From NCBI GenBank assembly GCA_003557125.1, contig PWPN01000052.1:1-13227 (forward strand): a DNA stretch of 13,227 nt. Direction: 5' to 3'. This document shows positions 1 to 7,173 of the stretch, in pieces. Source of the stretch: Phycisphaerae bacterium. Lineage in GTDB: Bacteria > Planctomycetota > Phycisphaerae > UBA1845 > PWPN01. The position numbers and the translations under genes are program-made. Numbering within the stretch: position 1 is the first letter of the stretch; every line of letters starts with the position of its first letter. Under the pieces are notes generated by a model that saw only the letters and a list, made by a program, of their open reading frames with translations, was not told the DNA's origin and ran no database searches.

Positions 1-926
1 GCCGCTTGGCTTGTCTGTGCAGAGTATGTTGTATAGATGTCGACAACCTGATTGAGAAGCGCATTCGCTTCCTGGTATGCATTTGCGACCGGGCCGAGAA
101 TCTGCTGCTCTGCTTGGCTAAGGACTTCAATAGCCTCATCCGTCAGCTCCTGTACACCGGCTATGGCTGCATAGCCGTTTGTCGCAGCAGGTACAAAATC
201 CCGCACGTACACTTCGCGGGCTTCTTCGGTTCTGTTCTCGCGCATCAGTTGCTTGGCTTGAGCTACCGCCTGGTGGACCTGCCGGTGGTATTCATGCATA
301 TTCCCAAGGATTCTACTCAGGGCGGTGTTATCCGTTTGATAATTTTCTACCCATCGCGCGTGAGTGCACGATTCGAAATTCTCTCCTCCCTCGAAAATAT
401 CTCCCGTCTCAAGCATCTCAAGAAAGCGAAGCTGAAGCGCGTAATGATCCGCACGAAATGCCTCAATCGATCCCTGGAGCGCGCCAGGATCCCAGATTCC
501 GATCTGATCGAAGCTCCGATAGAGCTCAACGGCCCGGTTGTTCTCCGCTCGCCATGCATTCCAAGCCGGCTGGAATTCCCTCCAGGCGCGTGCCTCAGCC
601 TCCTGCTGAGGTAGCGCCTCGTACGTCTCCCACGACGCCTCGTATCTTTCACGTGAAGCGGCAAGCGCATCAAACTGGCGATTGCGCGCTTCCCGGGAGA
701 GTCCCGCGATCGCCAGTGTGTTCATGATACCGCCGATTCGCTCAGCCTCACGGCTTATTTCCAGGAGGCTTTGCACGCTCGGAAGGTTCACGATTCCCAG
801 CTCATGGATATTCTCTTCGCTCTCGGAAGCGCCGTAGAATGCAACTGCGCCCAACAGCAGTGTGAGGGTCGCCATCCCCATGAACGATACCATGAGTTTC
901 TTTCCGATGGTCCAGTTATTTCGCAT
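1..926 (-). CDS. Methyl-accepting chemotaxis protein 1, N-terminal sensor part (cut by window edge)
   Basis: This frame stays open from an ATG at 926 to the left edge (308 codons) and is therefore partial. The ATG has AAGGA seven bases upstream. The product begins MRNNWTIGKK, followed by a membrane helix at about 11-31, and the rest of what is visible is a helical periplasmic sensor. It aligns without gaps to the receptor at 5997-3958 through at least residue 218, with roughly half the positions identical. It keeps H161, C187, H214 and H218, the spacing of a CZB zinc site. TM2 and the signalling domain lie outside the window, so its role as a chemoreceptor rests on the paralogue. It follows cheW1 in the same direction after 78 bases and is probably co-transcribed. 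The motif after the Cys reads CTHARW rather than the usual C-x-x-G-x-W, so ligand binding could differ. Confidence 0.88.
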   Translation of the reverse strand, partial: MRNNWTIGKKLMVSFMGMATLTLLLGAVAFYGASESEENIHELGIVNLPSVQSLLEISREAERIGGIMNTLAIAGLSREARNRQFDALAASRERYEASWETYEALPQQEAEARAWREFQPAWNAWRAENNRAVELYRSFDQIGIWDPGALQGSIEAFRADHYALQLRFLEMLETGDIFEGGENFESCTHARWVENYQTDNTALSRILGNMHEYHRQVHQAVAQAKQLMRENRTEEAREVYVRDFVPAATNGYAAIAGVQELTDEAIEVLSQAEQQILGPVANAYQEANALLNQVVDIYTTYSAQTSQA

Positions 927-1004
927 CTTTTGTTCCTTTCAATGGCCCGTTGTTCGTATCTAAGTATGTTTCATTCAGTGATCATTGCTTGATGGGATGC
1001 TTCG

Positions 1005-1505
1005 CTAGGCATTTGCACCGAGAAGGCCAGCCACATCCTCCTGCGTGAGCACCTTGCCGATGTCAAGCAGGATCGTCACTCTGCCGTTGGCCTTGCCCAT
1101 GCCGAGAATGAACTCCGTGTTCACTTCGGTCCCGAAGGAGGGGGCATCCTCGATGTCCGTCGCGTCGATGTCGAGCACCTCGGAGACCTTGTCCACGAGG
1201 ATGCCCACCTCGACGCTGCCGACGTCCACGACGATGATGCAGGTCTCGTCGGTGTGGTCGGCCTCTACCATGCCGAATTTGAGTCGAAGGTCGATGACGG
1301 GAATGACTTTGCCTCGAAGGTTGATCACTCCCTTGACGTGTTCCGGTGTTTGCGGGACAGCCGTGATGTCCATGAGCCCGATGATCTCTCTGACCTTGAG
1401 GATCTCCAGGCCGTAGCATTCCTTGGCCAGCACAAACGTCAGATACTTGCCCGCCCGACTGTCGATCGAGGCGGCGCCAGTCACTTCCACTTCTGTCATA
1501 CTCAT
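1005..1505 (-). CDS. cheW: CheW-type chemotaxis coupling protein 1
   Basis: This is a 166-residue single-domain CheW, the cytoplasmic adaptor that joins receptor signalling tips to the CheA kinase. The CheW fold covers about residues 18-157 and includes the conserved stretches YLTFVLAKECYGLEI, INLRGKVIPVIDLR (61-74) and GILVDKVSEVL (101-111). Its length is normal for a free CheW. The start at 1505 has a GGGGG-rich Shine-Dalgarno about nine bases upstream, and an in-frame ATG two codons later is also possible. It is the first gene of a cheW-mcp pair and ends 78 bases before mcp1. Residues 15-158 match cheW2 (6614-6120) at 138 of 144 positions, so the two are recent copies or have been homogenised. 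No CheA, CheR or CheB gene is in the window, so the kinase partner must be encoded elsewhere. Confidence 0.95.
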   Translation of the reverse strand: MSMTEVEVTGAASIDSRAGKYLTFVLAKECYGLEILKVREIIGLMDITAVPQTPEHVKGVINLRGKVIPVIDLRLKFGMVEADHTDETCIIVVDVGSVEVGILVDKVSEVLDIDATDIEDAPSFGTEVNTEFILGMGKANGRVTILLDIGKVLTQEDVAGLLGANA

Positions 1506-1823
1506 TTTTGCATCCCCCTTGACTAGATAAGCTCTGCGCCTTTTAATTGCGGCGCCTGACCTCGATTGTTTCGACGGGAAGGGTATCGCACTTAATTAAA
1601 CAAGAGGTATCAGGTGGCCCAAATGAGGAATTGATCGGCCAGTGGAATCAGCGTACGTGAAACTTTTAAGCTGGTAATCAGCAGCGATCTAAAGCGGGTA
1701 GGCAGTCGCTTACATGGCGCGTATCGGCAAAGCCTTTTTAATCCCGGCCCTGTGCCCATGTAGTGGCATAGGTCGTCCACGTGCTGTTTGCTTGCATGCC
1801 TGGTTGCTGTTAAGCTGCCACCC

Positions 1824-1837
1824 CAAAGCGGGCTTTG
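1824..1837. repeat. Short inverted repeat, possible operator
   Basis: CAAAGC and GCTTTG form perfect 6-base arms around a 2-base spacer. The spacer is too short for a stable RNA loop, so a protein-binding dyad is more likely than a hairpin. It lies about 330 bases upstream of the porin start. Function is unknown. Confidence 0.35.
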
Positions 1838-1880
1838 TTGGCGTTACAACAGCATGAGCGGGCATTGGCGTGCCTGCCAT

Positions 1881-1915
1881 CGTTCAGCCTTAACGGCATA
1901 GCTGCAGCCTGAACG
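1881..1915. repeat. Inverted repeat with palindromic loop
   Basis: CGTTCAG (1881-1887) pairs perfectly with CTGAACG (1909-1915). The 21-base loop ends in the 8-base palindrome GCTGCAGC. This could be an RNA hairpin or a regulatory site upstream of the porin. No T-run follows, so it is not a standard terminator. Confidence 0.4.
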
Positions 1916-2032
1916 CTCTTCCGCACGGACAAGGCGCAGCCGGCGATTCTAAAATGTACCGGTATTTACTTCGCTGGCAGTGAGAGGGGATCTTCCAACC
2001 TCGGCGCGGTCACACGACCCCTTTCTCATAGC

Positions 2033-2060
2033 TTGAGCCGTAATGATGTCTCGATGTTAT
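2033..2060 (+). promoter_or_regulatory. Possible sigma-70-like promoter for the porin gene
   Basis: TTGAGC (2033-2038) and TGTTAT (2055-2060) are separated by 16 bases and lie about 110 bases before the porin ATG. Both boxes match the consensus only partly, and this is a weak visual call. Confidence 0.2.
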
Positions 2061-2168
2061 TTGGCCAGTATTTAACTGTGCAAGGCCATCGATCCTGCCC
2101 GATAAATGGATGACCGCTTCACGAAGTAACGTTCATATGCATCTCGGGTGCATCAAAGGACACGACCC

Positions 2169-3563
2169 ATGCGATTTTTTTACGCCGGGACTACGCTGAT
2201 CTTAGCTGTCACCTTGGCTGCACTCGCTTCTGCCGCAGAATCGACCGAGCCATCCACGACTACGGAGGTGCTGGTTTCATCGACGGAGGACGCTGCACCC
2301 GCTACGGAGGACACCGCTCCTGCGGGTACGACGGATGCTACGGACGAGGCCGATACCGAAACCAACGAACGCCCCCCCTACAGCCTGCTGACCACTCCTG
2401 GTCTCACGGGCGATTGGGGCGGGGTGCGGACCGATCTGGAGGAATTGGGCTTTACACTCTCACCCGTTCTCTATACCGGCTACACGCATAACATGCGAGG
2501 CGGGCGCAGCACGAGCAACGCGCACGATCTGCCCGGGATGGTCCAGTACAACGTGGAGCTGGACTTCGACAAGATGGGGCTCGTGCCGGGGGGTAGCTTC
2601 TTCATACGCGCCACGCAGACGTGGAACGACGGGATTCGCAGAAAAACGGGGAGCATCAGCCGCCCGACCCATGTCTGGGGAGACTCGGGGGACAACGAAA
2701 TCCTTGTCGACAAGTGGTGGTGGCGGCAGGATTTCTTCGACGGCCGACTCGAGCTTCGACTCGGCAAACTCCTCAACATCGTCGACCTGTTCGACATGAA
2801 CGAATATGCCGGCAACATGTACACGCGATTCACCAACAGCTTCCTGACCTCGAACCCGGTGTTCCCGGCAGCCAAGTCCATCGGAGCCTTCATCCGGGTT
2901 CGACCCACGGATTGGCTTTACTTCCAGGCCGCCGCCATGGATCCGTACCAGATCCAGACGCGCACCGGATTCGACACCGCCTTTCACAGTCCATGTCACT
3001 TCTATGGCTTCTGGGAAATGGGCCTGACGCCCACATGGAACACCGCCAAGGGCCCCATGCCCGGCAACTACCGGTTCGGGCTGTGGTACGATCCACGCAC
3101 CAAAACCGTCTTCCGGGACACCCGAGGCGGTGAGCTTCCCGAGCGCAAAAAAAGCGGCGACGTCGGCTTCTATCTGAATTTCGACCAGCTTGTCTGGAAA
3201 GAAAACGATGACCCCGCCGACAGCCAGGGGCTCGGCGTGTTCGGGCGCTACGGGTACGCCCAGGGCGACGTCAACCTGATCGAGCATTTCTGGTCCGTCG
3301 GTGCCCAATATCAGGGGCTGATCCCCACGCGCGATCGGGACATCCTCGCGTTTGGGGTGGGACAGGGCATTCTCTCACGGCAATATCGCAGCGAGATCAA
3401 CCGGCTCGCCGACCGGGAAACCGTCTACGAAACGTACTACCTCATCCAGGTCACACCCTGGATGCAGCTCTCGCCTCACCTTCAGGTAATCACGAATCCC
3501 GGAGGCACAAGGGACGCCCAGGATGCCTTAGTCGGCGGTGCACGACTCAGGGTTCTTTTCTAA
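2169..3563 (+). CDS. OprB-family carbohydrate porin
   Basis: The product is a 464-residue outer-membrane beta-barrel expected to let sugars diffuse into the periplasm. The start chosen is the ATG at 2169, with AAAGGA eight bases upstream. A GTG at 2148 is in frame but would put a charged tail in front of the signal peptide. The signal peptide is residues 1-22 (MRFFYAG...ALASA). A Thr/Ser/Glu/Asp-rich linker follows to about residue 75, and then the OprB opening motif LTGDWGGVR at 79-87. The barrel shows the family hallmarks: repeated aromatic strands, a GVFGRYGYAQGD segment, a FWSVGAQYQGLIPTRDRD stretch, the ETVYETYYLIQVTPWMQLSP motif, a QVITNPGG turn and a terminal Phe after GGARLRVL, as in outer-membrane barrels. 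Substrate cannot be read from sequence. It lies between two cheW-mcp cassettes on the opposite strand and is 27 bases ahead of a small lipoprotein gene. Confidence 0.92.
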   Translation: MRFFYAGTTLILAVTLAALASAAESTEPSTTTEVLVSSTEDAAPATEDTAPAGTTDATDEADTETNERPPYSLLTTPGLTGDWGGVRTDLEELGFTLSPVLYTGYTHNMRGGRSTSNAHDLPGMVQYNVELDFDKMGLVPGGSFFIRATQTWNDGIRRKTGSISRPTHVWGDSGDNEILVDKWWWRQDFFDGRLELRLGKLLNIVDLFDMNEYAGNMYTRFTNSFLTSNPVFPAAKSIGAFIRVRPTDWLYFQAAAMDPYQIQTRTGFDTAFHSPCHFYGFWEMGLTPTWNTAKGPMPGNYRFGLWYDPRTKTVFRDTRGGELPERKKSGDVGFYLNFDQLVWKENDDPADSQGLGVFGRYGYAQGDVNLIEHFWSVGAQYQGLIPTRDRDILAFGVGQGILSRQYRSEINRLADRETVYETYYLIQVTPWMQLSPHLQVITNPGGTRDAQDALVGGARLRVLF

Positions 3564-3590
3564 ACCGGTCTGACAGTGGAGACATGACCA

Positions 3591-3797
3591 ATGAGCATGG
3601 AACGTATTCTTCGAACCGGCAGGACCTGGTTGATGGGAATCGGCCTGGCAGCGGGCAGCACCGTCTACGGCTGCGGAGCCACCGACATCAAAGACAACCT
3701 GGTCGCGGGCGCCATGGTGGGCGTCCAGAATGCAGCGACATCGTGGATCACCGCGTTCCTTCCCGATGTCACGGATTTCTTCCCGAACGGCGTATGA
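3591..3797 (+). CDS. Small predicted lipoprotein, unknown function
   Basis: This 68-residue protein starts 27 bases after the porin stop on the same strand. GGAG lies nine bases before its ATG at 3591; an ATG two codons later is also possible. The N-terminus carries basic residues (R5, R8, R11), a hydrophobic core (WLMGIGLAAGS) and a Cys at position 28 in the context VYGC. This resembles a lipoprotein signal, although Tyr at -2 is not ideal. The mature part would be only about 40 residues, mostly small and hydrophobic, ending in FFPNGV with no further Cys. I recognise no domain. It was probably transcribed with the porin and could sit at the outer membrane beside it, but that is inference from position. 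An overlapping frame beginning at 3584 lacks a signal peptide and looks like a shadow. Confidence 0.6.
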   Translation: MSMERILRTGRTWLMGIGLAAGSTVYGCGATDIKDNLVAGAMVGVQNAATSWITAFLPDVTDFFPNGV

Positions 3798-3844
3798 GCC
3801 GAAGTGAGATGCTGCGACCCGCGCGAAAGCATCATGGAAGCGTA

Positions 3845-3866
3845 CAAGCAAGCGAACAAGCAAGCG
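3845..3866. repeat. Short tandem duplication
   Basis: CAAGCAAGCG occurs twice with a period of 12 bases (3845-3854 and 3857-3866). It lies in the 160-base convergent gap between the small lipoprotein and mcp2. I see no clear terminator hairpin in that gap. Confidence 0.5.
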
Positions 3867-3957
3867 TAGCCCAGCGACCGCCCCATCATCTTCACGGCAT
3901 TGCCATGAAGGCGTGAGAACGGCCGCCGGGCTACGGAATAGCGCCTGATGCTACTAC

Positions 3958-5997
3958 TTAGAACTTAGCCAGTTCCTGGTCCGAATCCATCGGGATCACG
4001 TCTTCGGGATTGGCGTTCCCCGTCGCGCGAAGGCGGGCCGGGCTCGCAATGCCACCGGGCATCCGCTGGTCGGGCGTCGGCTTCTTGACGGCTGTCGTAC
4101 TCTTGGCGGCGTGGGGTGCCGATGGCCCCGCCGCGCGCTTTTGGGGCGCCTGAGCACTACCGGACGAGGTCGCCTGCGCCCCCGCCCCGCCAACCATGGC
4201 CAGCAGTTCGCGCACCATCTTGTTGAGTTCCTCCGCCTGGGCGGACAGCTCTTCGCTCGCGCTGGCCGACTCTTCGGCGTTGCCGGCGTTGGTCTGCGTG
4301 ACCTGGTCCATCTGCCCGACGGCCGTGTTGATCTGCTCGATACCCTGGGCCTGCTCGTTGCTGGCCGCGGCGATCTCGCCGACGAGGTCGTTGACCTTGC
4401 CGGCAGCCTGTCCGATTTCGGACAGCGCTTCGCCGACTTCCTTGCTGATCTCCACGCCGTTGTCCGCATTCTTGACCGAGTCCTCGATCATCGACGCGGT
4501 GTTCTTGGCAGCTTCGGCCGACCGCTGCGCGAGATTGCGCACTTCCTCGGCCACGACGGCGAACCCCTTGCCCGCCTCGCCGGCACGGGCAGCCTCGACG
4601 GCCGCGTTCAGAGCGAGCAGGTTCGTCTGGAAGGCGATCTCGTCGATGGTCTTGATGATCTTGGCCGTATCGTCGCTGGACTTCTTGATGTCGTCGATCG
4701 CGCGGCTCATCTTGGTCATCGCTTCGACGCCCTTGTCGGCGCTGCCCTTGGTGGTCGCGGCCAGGTTCTTGGCCTCGGTCGCATTGCCGGCATTCTGCTT
4801 GGTCATCGAGGACATTTCTTCGACGCTCGATGTCGTTTCCTCGATAGCGGCGGCCTGCTCGCTGGCGCCCTGGGCGAGCGACTGGCTGGCCGACGAGACC
4901 TGGTTGGCCGCCGAAGCCGTCTGCTCGGCCCCGCCGCCCAGATTGTCGGCGATGCGACGCAGGGCAGTGTTGATCCCACGGCTGATGAGGATACCTAGCG
5001 CAAGTGCCGATGCCACCCCCACAATCATGGCTATCAAGCTTATTGTCCTCAGGGACGCAGCTTGAGATATGGATGCTTCAGTCGTTTCCGACGCTACACT
5101 ATCATTAATATGAATTAATTCATTAAGGAGGCGAGTCGCTTCACGATATGCATTCGTGACCGGCCCAAGAATCTGCTGCTCCGCTTGTCTGAGCGCAGCT
5201 TGAGCTTGCTCGGCCTGAGTTCGTATCTCATAAAAGTAAGAAAAGGTCGCTTCTATCGCCGGTAGCATTTCATTTTGGTAAAACGCTCTGGCTTCATCAA
5301 CTTGGTTCTCGCGAACCATCTCCTTGAGGCGTACAATTGCTTGATGGAATTGTCGATGGGGCTCTTCTGCGCTTCTCAAAATCTGCATCAATGCTGCATT
5401 ATCGCTTCGGAACGAAGACGCCCATTGGCCGTAGGCACATTCAGTATGGCTCTCTCCTCCTTCAAATATTTCTCGGGTGTTCAGCATGTCGAGAACCTGG
5501 ACCTGGAGCGCATAATGATCCCCGCGAAACCTTTCGATCGCCTCCATGACCGCGCCAGGATCCTCAATACCAATCTGGTCGAAGTTTTGACACAATTCAA
5601 AAACCCGGTTATTCGCCGTTCTCCATGCATCCCATGCAGGCAGGAATTGCTGCCAGACACTTGCCTCTTCTGGAGTTTGAGGCAAAGGCTCATATACCGC
5701 CCATGCAGCTTGATATCTCTCACGAGATGCTGTAAGGTTATTATGCTGTTCCTCTCGTACTTCCCGTGGAAGTCCGGGGATAGCAAGCGTGCTGAGCATA
5801 CCCTTAATTAACTCAGCCTCTCGCCCCAGAGTTAACAGACTCTCTACGCTTGGAAGCCGTACGAGGCCAATCTCTTCCACGCTCTGCTCACTTTGTTGCG
5901 CACCGTAATACCCGACAATGCCAAGCGCCAGCGTAATCGCCGCAACTCCCATGAACGACACGATCAACTTCTTCCCGATGGTCCATTTGCTGTTCAT
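3958..5997 (-). CDS. Methyl-accepting chemotaxis protein 2 with periplasmic CZB-like sensor
   Basis: This is a complete 679-residue transmembrane chemoreceptor that controls CheA through CheW. The ATG at 5997 has GGGAG four bases upstream. TM1 is at about 11-31, a helical periplasmic sensor at 32-315, and TM2 at 319-338. The signalling domain follows with the conserved hairpin tip [20 protein letters not shown] (453-472) and then [21 protein letters not shown]. In the sensor, H161, C187 (in CAYGQW), H214 and H218 match the zinc ligands of CZB domains. Only about 115 residues separate TM2 from the tip, which leaves no room for a standard HAMP. The last 75 residues are an Ala/Pro/Lys-rich tail ending in ELAKF, without a recognisable CheR-binding NWETF-type pentapeptide. 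It follows cheW2 after 122 bases. The sensor half is clearly more AT-rich than the signalling half, which suggests a mosaic gene. Confidence 0.95.
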   Translation of the reverse strand: MNSKWTIGKKLIVSFMGVAAITLALGIVGYYGAQQSEQSVEEIGLVRLPSVESLLTLGREAELIKGMLSTLAIPGLPREVREEQHNNLTASRERYQAAWAVYEPLPQTPEEASVWQQFLPAWDAWRTANNRVFELCQNFDQIGIEDPGAVMEAIERFRGDHYALQVQVLDMLNTREIFEGGESHTECAYGQWASSFRSDNAALMQILRSAEEPHRQFHQAIVRLKEMVRENQVDEARAFYQNEMLPAIEATFSYFYEIRTQAEQAQAALRQAEQQILGPVTNAYREATRLLNELIHINDSVASETTEASISQAASLRTISLIAMIVGVASALALGILISRGINTALRRIADNLGGGAEQTASAANQVSSASQSLAQGASEQAAAIEETTSSVEEMSSMTKQNAGNATEAKNLAATTKGSADKGVEAMTKMSRAIDDIKKSSDDTAKIIKTIDEIAFQTNLLALNAAVEAARAGEAGKGFAVVAEEVRNLAQRSAEAAKNTASMIEDSVKNADNGVEISKEVGEALSEIGQAAGKVNDLVGEIAAASNEQAQGIEQINTAVGQMDQVTQTNAGNAEESASASEELSAQAEELNKMVRELLAMVGGAGAQATSSGSAQAPQKRAAGPSAPHAAKSTTAVKKPTPDQRMPGGIASPARLRATGNANPEDVIPMDSDQELAKF

Positions 5998-6119
5998 TGT
6001 TCTCCCTTTCTTGATGGGGATTGTTTGTTTCTCTGAAGAGTCTTCGTCTTTGCGTGCGTATCAGGAGACGATAAGCTCAAGATAGCTATCGCCACGTCTT
6101 CGGTATTGATTGTTGCCCG

Positions 6120-6614
6120 TTACGGCTCGGCAGCGACCAGCTCAGCCACGTCCTCCCGCGTGAGGACCTTGCCGATGTCCAGCAGGATCGTCACGCGCTC
6201 GTTGGCTTTGCCCATGCCGAGGATGAACTCCGTGTTCACTTCGGTCCCGAAGGAGGGGGCGTCCTCGATGTCCGCGCCGTCGATGTCGAGCACCTCGGAG
6301 ACCTTGTCCACGAGGATGCCCACCTCGACGCTGCCGACGTCCACGACGATGATGCAGGTCTCGTCCGTGTGGTCGGCCTCGGCCATGCCGAATTTGAGTC
6401 GGAGGTCGATGACGGGAATGACCTTGCCGCGCAGGTTGATCACTCCCTTGACGTGCTCCGGCGTTTGCGGGACGGCCGTGATGTCCATGAGCCCGATGAT
6501 CTCTCTGACCTTGAGGATCTCCAGGCCGTAACATTCGTTGGCCAGCACAAACGTCAGATACTTGCCCGCCCGGCTGTCAGCCGTGGCGACGCCGATCTCT
6601 TCTGTCGTGCCCAT
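6120..6614 (-). CDS. cheW: CheW-type chemotaxis coupling protein 2
   Basis: This is a 164-residue single-domain CheW with the same adaptor role as cheW1. A strong Shine-Dalgarno AAGGAG lies six bases before the ATG at 6614, so the start is well supported. It differs from cheW1 mainly at the two ends (residues 1-12 and the last eight). In the core the only changes relative to cheW1 numbering are K28N, V80A, A115G, T116A, G141E and Q155R. By hand alignment the core DNA has 27 differences in 432 bases, with an identical run of 88 bases. It leads the cheW2-mcp2 pair, and an 18-base dyad lies just upstream. Two such similar CheW proteins would probably be interchangeable in the signalling array. 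Confidence 0.95.
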   Translation of the reverse strand: MGTTEEIGVATADSRAGKYLTFVLANECYGLEILKVREIIGLMDITAVPQTPEHVKGVINLRGKVIPVIDLRLKFGMAEADHTDETCIIVVDVGSVEVGILVDKVSEVLDIDGADIEDAPSFGTEVNTEFILGMGKANERVTILLDIGKVLTREDVAELVAAEP

Positions 6615-6633
6615 GTGTGTCTCCTTGACATGT

Positions 6634-6651
6634 CTGTGGCCTCGGCCACAG
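6634..6651. repeat. 18-base dyad in the cheW2 leader
   Basis: CTGTGGCC (6634-6641) and GGCCACAG (6644-6651) are perfect 8-base arms around TC. The site begins 20 bases upstream of the cheW2 ATG and just above its Shine-Dalgarno. Its position suits an operator or a leader structure affecting translation. No equivalent was seen in front of cheW1. Confidence 0.5.
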
Positions 6652-6738
6652 CGGTGGAGTTCGAAACCAAAGAATGTTTCGGTGTCTCCATAGTTGCACT
6701 TGAGTACGATCTACATGCCAGTCGCTTCTATCTAATAG

Positions 6739-6750
6739 AGTATGCATACT
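6739..6750. repeat. 12-base perfect palindrome
   Basis: AGTATGCATACT reads the same on both strands, about 125 bases upstream of cheW2. TATGCA recurs close by on the minus strand. It may be a binding site in the cheW2 upstream region, or chance in AT-rich DNA. Confidence 0.35.
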
Positions 6751-6971
6751 ATTGCATAGTTCTCAGCGGAGTGCAGTGAAAATGGGACCGCGTGCAGATG
6801 AACCCAGTGCGGTCACAAAATGCATCCATGCGTACTATTAAGGGGCTCGCTGTGAAGTATTGCTCACGAACATTCGTTCAAAGCAGAAATGGGGACGGGT
6901 TCAAAAGCAATTATGAGATCTCCTGGCTGTTAATCTAAGTAGGTAATTCTCACAATTAAAATGGAAATGAA

Positions 6972-7032
6972 AATGGCCAGCAAGAGCCATTCCGTGGCAC
7001 TCGAACGTCCACGGGTTTATTGTACCGGGTAC
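6972..7032. repeat. Cluster of three short hairpins upstream of the transposase
   Basis: Three inverted repeats lie nearly end to end: AATGGC/GCCATT (6972-6977, 6986-6991), CCGTGG/CCACGG (6992-6997, 7009-7014), and GTACC/GGTAC (7022-7026, 7028-7032). They lie 140-200 bases before the RAYT start. Together with the palindromes downstream of the gene they suggest REP-like flanks. Confidence 0.45.
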
Positions 7033-7052
7033 GTTATCAGATAAATCCTGCC

Positions 7053-7058
7053 TATAAT
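7053..7058 (+). promoter_or_regulatory. Possible -10 box for the RAYT gene
   Basis: A perfect TATAAT lies about 115 bases before the transposase ATG. The sequence 17 bases upstream (TACGTT, 7030-7035) is a poor -35, and no extended -10 fits exactly. The call is weak. Confidence 0.25.
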
Positions 7059-7173
7059 GGAAGTTAGGTGGATATTCTCTCGATAAGGGAGGGAGTTGCA
7101 TGAAGTGAATGTATGCACGTATCGTTGGAGTAAATGCCGTTCTTTATTGAGTCTATTGTGGTAATCAGGTGCC

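Larger units (their letters stand above)
1506..2168. other. Intergenic region between divergent cheW1 and porin genes
   Basis: About 660 bases have no convincing gene. The region must hold the promoters for cheW1 (leftward) and the porin (rightward). Visible structure includes CAAAGC/GCTTTG at 1824-1837 (two-base spacer) and CGTTCAG/CTGAACG at 1881-1887 and 1909-1915. The loop of the second repeat contains the palindrome GCTGCAGC (1901-1908). A short GCGCC/GGCGC repeat (1536-1540, 1551-1555) lies in the cheW1 leader. The region is long for a bacterial spacer, but I recognise no gene remnant in it. Confidence 0.6.
6615..7173. other. Intergenic region between cheW2 and the RAYT transposase
   Basis: This 559-base AT-richer stretch separates divergent genes and has no credible coding frame. 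It holds the cheW2 leader dyad (6634-6651), a 12-base palindrome (6739-6750), and three neighbouring hairpins (6972-7032) upstream of the transposase. A TATAAT box lies at 7053-7058. Confidence 0.6.

Noticed and set aside
6..727. Plus-strand frames over the left edge
   Set aside because: The minus strand here reads as a continuous chemoreceptor N-terminus aligned to mcp2, so these are shadows.
1900..1910. AGCTGCAGCCT shared with 8189-8199
   Set aside because: The 11-base match contains a palindromic GCTGCAGC core and has no similarity around it, so it is probably chance.
2148..2168. GTG start seven codons upstream of the porin ATG
   Set aside because: It would add HQRTRP before the signal peptide, and the good AAAGGA site fits the ATG at 2169.
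2460..3308. 282-codon minus-strand frame opposite the porin
   Set aside because: It has no ribosome site, signal peptide or domain, whereas the plus strand encodes a full OprB barrel.
4111..5065. Two overlapping plus-strand frames of nearly 300 codons opposite mcp2
   Set aside because: Low-complexity translations (Ala/Leu/Ser rich) mirror the repetitive signalling helices. They are shadows of mcp2.
6901..7101. 66-codon minus-strand frame upstream of RAYT
   Set aside because: It overlaps the hairpin cluster and has no recognisable features.
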